DNA from: an uncultured Prevotellaceae bacterium
GTDB lineage: Bacteria > Bacteroidota > Bacteroidia > Bacteroidales > Muribaculaceae
Assembly: GCA_900318205.1 (NCBI GenBank)
Contig: ONJS01000007.1
Coordinates: 186,001 to 250,000 of the forward strand
Direction of reading: 5' to 3'
DNA length: 64,000 bases
The first letter of the stretch is position 1, and each line of letters starts with the position of its first letter. The translations under genes and the position numbers were made by a program. The notes beneath the pieces were generated by a model that saw only the letters and a program-made list of their open reading frames with translations, was not told where the DNA came from and did not search any database. Shown one piece after another: positions 60,082-64,000 of this stretch.

Positions 60082-60894
60082 TTAGGGATTGATGACACAA
60101 GACAGTGCCGAAGCGGCGTCGCCGTGTTGTGCCGTCACGATCATGATGGCTCCAGCGGGTGCCTCGTGGGAGATGGCGAGGCGGTATTGCCAGTTGTTGG
60201 CTCCCGTGGGGGCGGCGATGGTCTTGACGATGCTTGCGACGTCGGCATTGCGGCTGGTGACGGTCCACTGGCAGGCGGCAGCGTTGAAGCCGCTATCGTT
60301 GATTAGGTGGGACTGACTGTCCGTGATGGTGAGGGCGATGGTGTCTCCAGGATGGGCAGTGAAATAGGACGGTGCATCCCATCCAGTGCCGTTCCATGCT
60401 GCCACGGTCCAACAACGGTTGGTCAACGTCACCTGGTCGCTCACTCCCGATGCCGTAGCTGTAATGACGGTGGTGCCGTCGCCGGCGATGTTATTGAAGC
60501 AGACCAGACCTGAGGCATCAACGGTGGCAACCGCGCTGTTTGAGGAGTGCCAGGACACAGTGGCGACAGCCGAGGTCACGGCGTTGAGCTGCAGCGTTTG
60601 CCCCATGTAGCCATAGTTGCGGGGCGCGTTGAGCATGATGGAAAAGGTGGTTGTGGTGTCGTTGTTGCCGTGGTGGGTGGTATCGGCGGGATTGGTGTTT
60701 CCGGTGGTATCGTTAGGGGTTGTGTTGTGGTGAGTGGTGTCGGTAGGGGTTGTATCGTTGCGGTGGGTCGTGTCATGAGGCACAGGAGTCGTGCCGTTGT
60801 CACGGCCTCGAGGCTCATCGGTGCCACAGGATAGCGCACACAGCAGGATCGCTGCGAGTGCTAACGGTGGCAGATGACGCATCGGGTTGCTCAT
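60082..60894 (-). CDS. Lipoprotein with threonine/histidine-rich linker and Ig-like domain
   Basis: The 270-residue protein begins with a lipobox (ALAAILLCALSCGTDEP). Residues about 28-82 are a low-complexity linker of repeated DTTH, DTTP and HHN units. A bacterial Ig-like (Big2) domain follows (about 86-160; LNAPRNYGYMGQTLQLNAVT and SSNSAVATVDASG). The C-terminal 110 residues, with SYFTAHPGDTIALTITDS, look like a further beta-sandwich. It is likely to sit on the outer membrane with the domains held away by the linker. The start ATG overlaps the stop of a 45-codon gene upstream by ATGA, so it belongs to the envelope operon. Confidence 0.75.
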   Translation of the reverse strand: MSNPMRHLPPLALAAILLCALSCGTDEPRGRDNGTTPVPHDTTHRNDTTPTDTTHHNTTPNDTTGNTNPADTTHHGNNDTTTTFSIMLNAPRNYGYMGQTLQLNAVTSAVATVSWHSSNSAVATVDASGLVCFNNIAGDGTTVITATASGVSDQVTLTNRCWTVAAWNGTGWDAPSYFTAHPGDTIALTITDSQSHLINDSGFNAAACQWTVTSRNADVASIVKTIAAPTGANNWQYRLAISHEAPAGAIMIVTAQHGDAASALSCVINP

Positions 60895-61028
60895 GGCTTG
60901 ACCTTGAACTGTTTGCCGGCGATGGTTGCCAGGCGGCGGAAGTGCTTGTACCAGCCCGGAGGGGCAGGGGGTGTCAATCGAGGCACCCTTCCGCCAGGAC
61001 GCTGTATTCCAATGGGCTTTTTAATCAT
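60891..61028 (-). CDS. Small 45-residue protein, translationally coupled, function unknown
   Basis: An open frame starts with ATG at 61028 and ends at TGA 60893-60891. The product starts MIKKPIGIQRPGGRVPRLTP and ends KQFKVKP; it is basic and proline-rich, with WYKHFRRLATIAGKQF as a likely short helix. It fills the gap between the DUF6048-like gene (9 bases upstream) and the Ig-like lipoprotein, which it overlaps by ATGA. The tight fit on both sides supports translation. There is no signal peptide or membrane segment. No homologue is known to me. Confidence 0.6.
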   Translation of the reverse strand: MIKKPIGIQRPGGRVPRLTPPAPPGWYKHFRRLATIAGKQFKVKP

Positions 61029-61037
61029 ATTGTTTTA

Positions 61038-61904
61038 CTATTGTTTTTCGGGAGTCGGTAGGTTGCTCTTGGACTTGCGGTTGAGGGGTAGGGTGTAGTA
61101 GAGACCCAAAGACAGACCAAGACTACTGCTGCGCGGTCCATAACCAGGTATAAACCAAGGTTTTGAGTGCTCGTTCTTGCCGTAGTTGAAGATGCCGTGA
61201 TAGCGTATCATCCACCCCATCGACAGGCGGTCAAACAGCTTGACCTTGATGCCTACGCCAGCCTCGCCCCACAAGGCGTGTGAATGTTCGCCTTTCAGCT
61301 GATAGGAAATGTCTTCCTGCCAGTAGCCGCCATGGTAGAAAACATCGGTGATATCGTAGCTGAAAGTGCTGTATCCCAGCCTGATACCGATTACTGCCTG
61401 ATAGTCGGGGCTGTTCTTGAACAGGAAGTTGTAGTTGGCTCCCAGTTTGAAGTAGGGAGAAGGCTTTGCGTGGTAGGTGAAGTTCATGCCGTCAGGTGTG
61501 GACTTGGCCCAACCCAGACCCAGTTCTAGCGTGGGCTGGAGTCGGTTCCACATATTGAGCGTCGCATTCACGTCGGCACTGGCATAACTTTGACCGAAAA
61601 CCATGAAAATCGGTTCCACCAGATTAACGCCGATTGAGAGGTCGGTCACGAGCGGGTAATGCTTATAGATGCGGCGCAGCGAGTCGCGTCGTGCCTCGGC
61701 AACTGCAGCCGCGCTGTCCCCGGTCAGATACTGCTGAATCACCTTCTCGTCGGTGCCCTTGGGGGGCGGTTGCACCCGGTTGGTCTCGGGCTTCACCGGG
61801 GTGACGTGCCGCTTGTCGGGCTCCTGTGCTACAGCAACCATTGCCCATGCTATAAAAAGCATCGGCAACAGAGTCCGTACTATGGTATTCAGCGACATTC
61901 TCAT
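61038..61904 (-). CDS. DUF6048-like outer-membrane beta-barrel protein
   Basis: A 288-residue exported protein (LLPMLFIAWAMVAVAQ signal), a proline-rich N-terminal linker (HVTPVKPETNRVQPPPKGTD), then from about residue 80 a barrel: YPLVTDLSIGVNLVEPIFMV, YFKLGANYNFLFKNSPDYQA, and a final GLSLGLYYTLPL. The pattern fits the DUF6048 family, found next to DUF6452 proteins in Bacteroidota, and the upstream gene here is DUF6452-like. The start overlaps that gene's stop by 4 bases. Function is unknown. Confidence 0.7.
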   Translation of the reverse strand: MRMSLNTIVRTLLPMLFIAWAMVAVAQEPDKRHVTPVKPETNRVQPPPKGTDEKVIQQYLTGDSAAAVAEARRDSLRRIYKHYPLVTDLSIGVNLVEPIFMVFGQSYASADVNATLNMWNRLQPTLELGLGWAKSTPDGMNFTYHAKPSPYFKLGANYNFLFKNSPDYQAVIGIRLGYSTFSYDITDVFYHGGYWQEDISYQLKGEHSHALWGEAGVGIKVKLFDRLSMGWMIRYHGIFNYGKNEHSKPWFIPGYGPRSSSLGLSLGLYYTLPLNRKSKSNLPTPEKQ

Positions 61905-62395
61905 TCGGTGAAATAGATGCGTATCGATGGCGTTATTTTGCTGGTGATGAGACTATTGATTAGGACTACGGAGTCGATGCCGTGGGTGGTGTTAGTTATT
62001 TTCTCGACTTTGAAGTTATACATGGCACCGCACTCGACCGAGTGGAAAAACTCGATGGGCTGATAGTTGATCGTGAGTGTATCGTAGATACAGTGCCGCT
62101 CTGATCCGATGGTGACCCATCGGGACAGGGCAAAGGCTGTACTGTTGACCGTAGCGCGCAAGGGGAGGTACACCTCGGACAATGAGGTGGAGTCGGCAAG
62201 CAGGCTGTCGCCGGGCACGCCGATTCCCTTGATAGTCAATGCGTTGATGGTCTGTTGTTTATCTCCCAGATAGAACGTCGCCAGCGGCAGACTGCTGCCG
62301 TTGTCATAACAGCTGTCGTCGCTGCACGCGGTGATGCCTGCCCCGAGGGCTGCCAGCATCACGATGATGGCGGTGATATGGGAGAGCCATTTCAT
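61901..62395 (-). CDS. DUF6452-like lipoprotein
   Basis: A 164-residue lipoprotein; the lipobox lies in LAALGAGITACSDDSCYDNG. The rest is a beta-sandwich, with LPLATFYLGDKQQTINALTI, then VYLPLRATVNSTAFAL, and DTLTINYQPIEFFHSVECG near the end. This matches the DUF6452 family that accompanies DUF6048. It starts one base before the stop of the glycosyltransferase gene region (tight spacing) and overlaps the downstream gene by 4 bases. The role is unknown; an envelope-related function is inferred from the operon. Confidence 0.68.
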   Translation of the reverse strand: MKWLSHITAIIVMLAALGAGITACSDDSCYDNGSSLPLATFYLGDKQQTINALTIKGIGVPGDSLLADSTSLSEVYLPLRATVNSTAFALSRWVTIGSERHCIYDTLTINYQPIEFFHSVECGAMYNFKVEKITNTTHGIDSVVLINSLITSKITPSIRIYFTE

Positions 62396-62396
62396 C

Positions 62397-63455
62397 TTAT
62401 TGTGCCTGGATAGGGACTTCTTTTCTCACCTGATGGGCAGCAGGCAACTCGTTGACGCGCTGGCGTGTGCCAAGGGCAGCCACGTCGCTGATGGTGTCAT
62501 CATCGATGATGACGTCGCCGATCTCGTAGTGGTTGCGGTCGTTGCTGTGGCGGATGATGAGCTCTCCCAGGAAACCTGCGAGGAAGAGCTGGGTACCCAA
62601 CAGCATGGACGTCAAGGCAAGGTAGAAGTAGGGGGAGTTGGTGACCAGCGTGTAGCTGTGCCCACTGTGCATGTGGTAGAGTTTGAGGGCGCCCACCACG
62701 ATGACGGCAATGAAACCAAGCAGGAACATCAGGCTGCCGAGCAGTCCGAAGAAGTGCATCGGCTTGACGCCAAACTTCGCCTGGAACCAAAGGGTGAGCA
62801 GGTCAAGGTAACCGTTGACGAAGCGGTCGAGTCCGAACTTGGTCGTGCCATACTTGCGCGCCTGGTGCTTGACCTCCTTCTCGCCGATGCGGGTAAAACC
62901 AGCAATCTTGGCCAGATAGGGGACATAGCGGTGCATGTCGCCATAGACCTCGACGTGCTTGACCACCTCGCTGCGATAGGCCTTGAGGCCGCAGTTGAAG
63001 TCGTGCAGGTTGTGGATGCCGCTGACGCGTCGTGCCGTGGCGTTGAAGAGCTTGGTGGGGATGGTCTTGCTGAGCGGGTCGTAGCGTTTTTTCTTCCAGC
63101 CGCTGACGAGGTCATAACCGTCCTTGGTGATCATGCGGTAGAGCTCGGGGATCTCGTCGGGACTGTCCTGCAGGTCGGCATCCATCGTGATGATGACGTT
63201 GCCGCGGGCATTGGCAAAACCGGTGTTCAAAGCCGGGGACTTGCCATAGTTGCGGCGGAAGGAGATGCCCTTCATCCTCGGGTTCTTGTCGTGCAGACCC
63301 CTGATGACCTCCCACGAGTTGTCGGTGCTGCCGTCGTTGATGAACAGCACCTCGTAGGAGAAGCCGTTCTCGTCCATGACGCGCTCGATCCACTGCGCCA
63401 ACTCGGGCAGTGACTCGGCCTCGTTATACAAGGGTACTACTACTGAAATGTCCAT
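62397..63455 (-). CDS. Family 2 glycosyltransferase with C-terminal membrane helices (GtrB/DPM1-like)
   Basis: The 352-residue enzyme has a GT-A domain at the N-terminus: ISVVVPLYNEAESLPELA (3-20), INDGSTDNSWEVI near 39 and ITMDADLQDSPDEIPEL near 90 (the DxD site). FNCGLKAYRSEVV near 154 is typical of polyprenyl-phosphate glycosyltransferases. Two membrane helices follow (about 235-262 and 272-298; FFGLLGSLMFLLGFIAVIVV, YLALTSMLLGTQLFLAGFLG). Such enzymes load a sugar on undecaprenyl phosphate for envelope glycans. It follows the DUF4199 gene by 35 bases, an arrangement I have noted in other Bacteroidota. Confidence 0.9.
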   Translation of the reverse strand: MDISVVVPLYNEAESLPELAQWIERVMDENGFSYEVLFINDGSTDNSWEVIRGLHDKNPRMKGISFRRNYGKSPALNTGFANARGNVIITMDADLQDSPDEIPELYRMITKDGYDLVSGWKKKRYDPLSKTIPTKLFNATARRVSGIHNLHDFNCGLKAYRSEVVKHVEVYGDMHRYVPYLAKIAGFTRIGEKEVKHQARKYGTTKFGLDRFVNGYLDLLTLWFQAKFGVKPMHFFGLLGSLMFLLGFIAVIVVGALKLYHMHSGHSYTLVTNSPYFYLALTSMLLGTQLFLAGFLGELIIRHSNDRNHYEIGDVIIDDDTISDVAALGTRQRVNELPAAHQVRKEVPIQAQ

Positions 63456-63490
63456 ATATCTATCTTGAGTGAATTTATATTATAATAATG

Positions 63491-64000
63491 TTATTGTCTG
63501 CGATACTTCTTCAACTTGCGTTTGGCAATAAGTGCAGTGATGGCACTTGTCACCGAACCGCCAAAAGTGATGAACCAGAAGGCGTTGAACACCACCTCGA
63601 TGGGTGACGGCAGGCGTCGCTGGTCAACCATGCGTTGCAGGATGACCAAGAGCTCGCTGTCCTTCATGTCGGGCATCTCGCTGTAGGCCTTAATCACTTG
63701 GGCGGCTTGTTCATACATGAAGTTGGGACGGCCAAACTGTAACACCATATAAACAATGAAGCTGGCCAGCACCGTGCCCAGAATGAACAGCATGATTCCC
63801 AGCATCCACAATGCGGAATAATCGGTAAATCCGTCATCCTCAATGAACTTGCGCCGCTGGAAATAATAGACTACAATGGGCGTCGCAAAGAACAAGACGA
63901 TGAAAATGAGTCCCAATGGCGCAAACCAATCGGCAAAGATGAACGCCACGGCACCGCATGTCAGATACAGACCGAATGGCACACCCCATTCGCTCGCCCG
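63491..64000 (-). CDS. DUF4199 family membrane protein (5' end beyond the window)
   Basis: The frame is open to the right edge, and the codons before the GTG at 63982 encode RASEWG, which continues naturally into VPFGLYLTCGAVAF. The real start is therefore outside the window. Four membrane helices are visible (for example LGLIFIVLFFATPIVVYYFQ and LWMLGIMLFILGTVLASFIV) with the FAFWFITFGGSV-like segment near the end and a basic tail (KRKLKKYRRQ). This matches the DUF4199 family. Function is unknown; it lies next to a polyprenyl-phosphate glycosyltransferase. Confidence 0.78.
   Translation of the reverse strand, partial: RASEWGVPFGLYLTCGAVAFIFADWFAPLGLIFIVLFFATPIVVYYFQRRKFIEDDGFTDYSALWMLGIMLFILGTVLASFIVYMVLQFGRPNFMYEQAAQVIKAYSEMPDMKDSELLVILQRMVDQRRLPSPIEVVFNAFWFITFGGSVTSAITALIAKRKLKKYRRQ

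Overview
The window reads as chromosomal DNA of a Bacteroidales bacterium, most likely an anaerobic gut member of the Muribaculaceae/Prevotellaceae type. The evidence is the set of Bacteroidota promoters (a TAnnTTTG -7 box, often with TTTG 19-20 bases upstream), TonB-dependent and BACON-domain surface proteins, Kdo synthesis, TamL-like and PorT-like outer-membrane proteins, an anaerobic GlpABC dehydrogenase, and many secreted proteins that end either in a YFNMAGQ-type tail (resembling type IX secretion sorting domains) or in a dockerin-like calcium-loop pair. Family placement is inference. There is no rRNA, CRISPR array, insertion sequence or complete prophage.

Layout. 1-2.3 kb: the end of a polysaccharide cluster (UDP-galactopyranose mutase and a glycosyltransferase). 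2.3-2.9 kb: a gene-free stretch with a terminator, paired palindromes and a candidate small RNA. 2.9-13.2 kb: a mostly co-directional housekeeping run (DUF5106 protein, DoxX, MnmA, DUF151 nuclease, nucleoside permease, RsmE, KdsA, TPR protein, TamL-like Omp85). 13.4-15.3 kb: a frameshifted surface protein, followed by a 300-bp palindromic element. 16-18.4 kb (minus): AspT-like transporter and HAD phosphatase. 18.9-22.8 kb: a large secreted alpha-amylase and RuvC. 23.2-30 kb: a TonB receptor with a structured RNA leader, a BACON/OB-fold lipoprotein and an NPP-type phosphodiesterase. 30.2-33 kb (minus): a dockerin-FGE protein, the SRP RNA and an AGCS symporter. 33-37.7 kb: secreted proteins and a TIR-Sel1 protein.

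37.8-47.8 kb is a complete glycerophosphodiester pathway: GlpA-GlpB-GlpC, a GlpT-like antiporter, a GDPD lipoprotein and a porin on the minus strand, with a DeoR-type regulator divergent from glpA. The porin would admit the substrate, GDPD would release glycerol-3-phosphate, GlpT would import it and GlpABC would oxidise it. 47.8-51.2 kb: ApbE (carrying an in-frame palindromic insertion), two PorT-like barrels, tRNA-Val and a DJ-1 protein. 51.4-54.5 kb: two secreted dockerin proteins. 54.7-58.6 kb: an isolated pair, a possible beta-propeller protein plus an intact phage-type large terminase. 58.7-64 kb (minus): a secreted protein and an envelope operon (DUF4199, glycosyltransferase, DUF6452, DUF6048, a 45-residue small protein, an Ig-like lipoprotein).

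The most unusual signals are: (i) at least a dozen tracts directly 3' of stop codons made of 7- or 9-base repeats whose core is itself TAA/TAG in the coding orientation, including eleven in-frame TAGs after the AGCS symporter; (ii) a 75-bp palindrome inserted in frame inside apbE; (iii) the orphan terminase pair; and (iv) the structured leader of the TonB receptor. Coordinates and motifs were read by eye; no similarity search or folding program was run.
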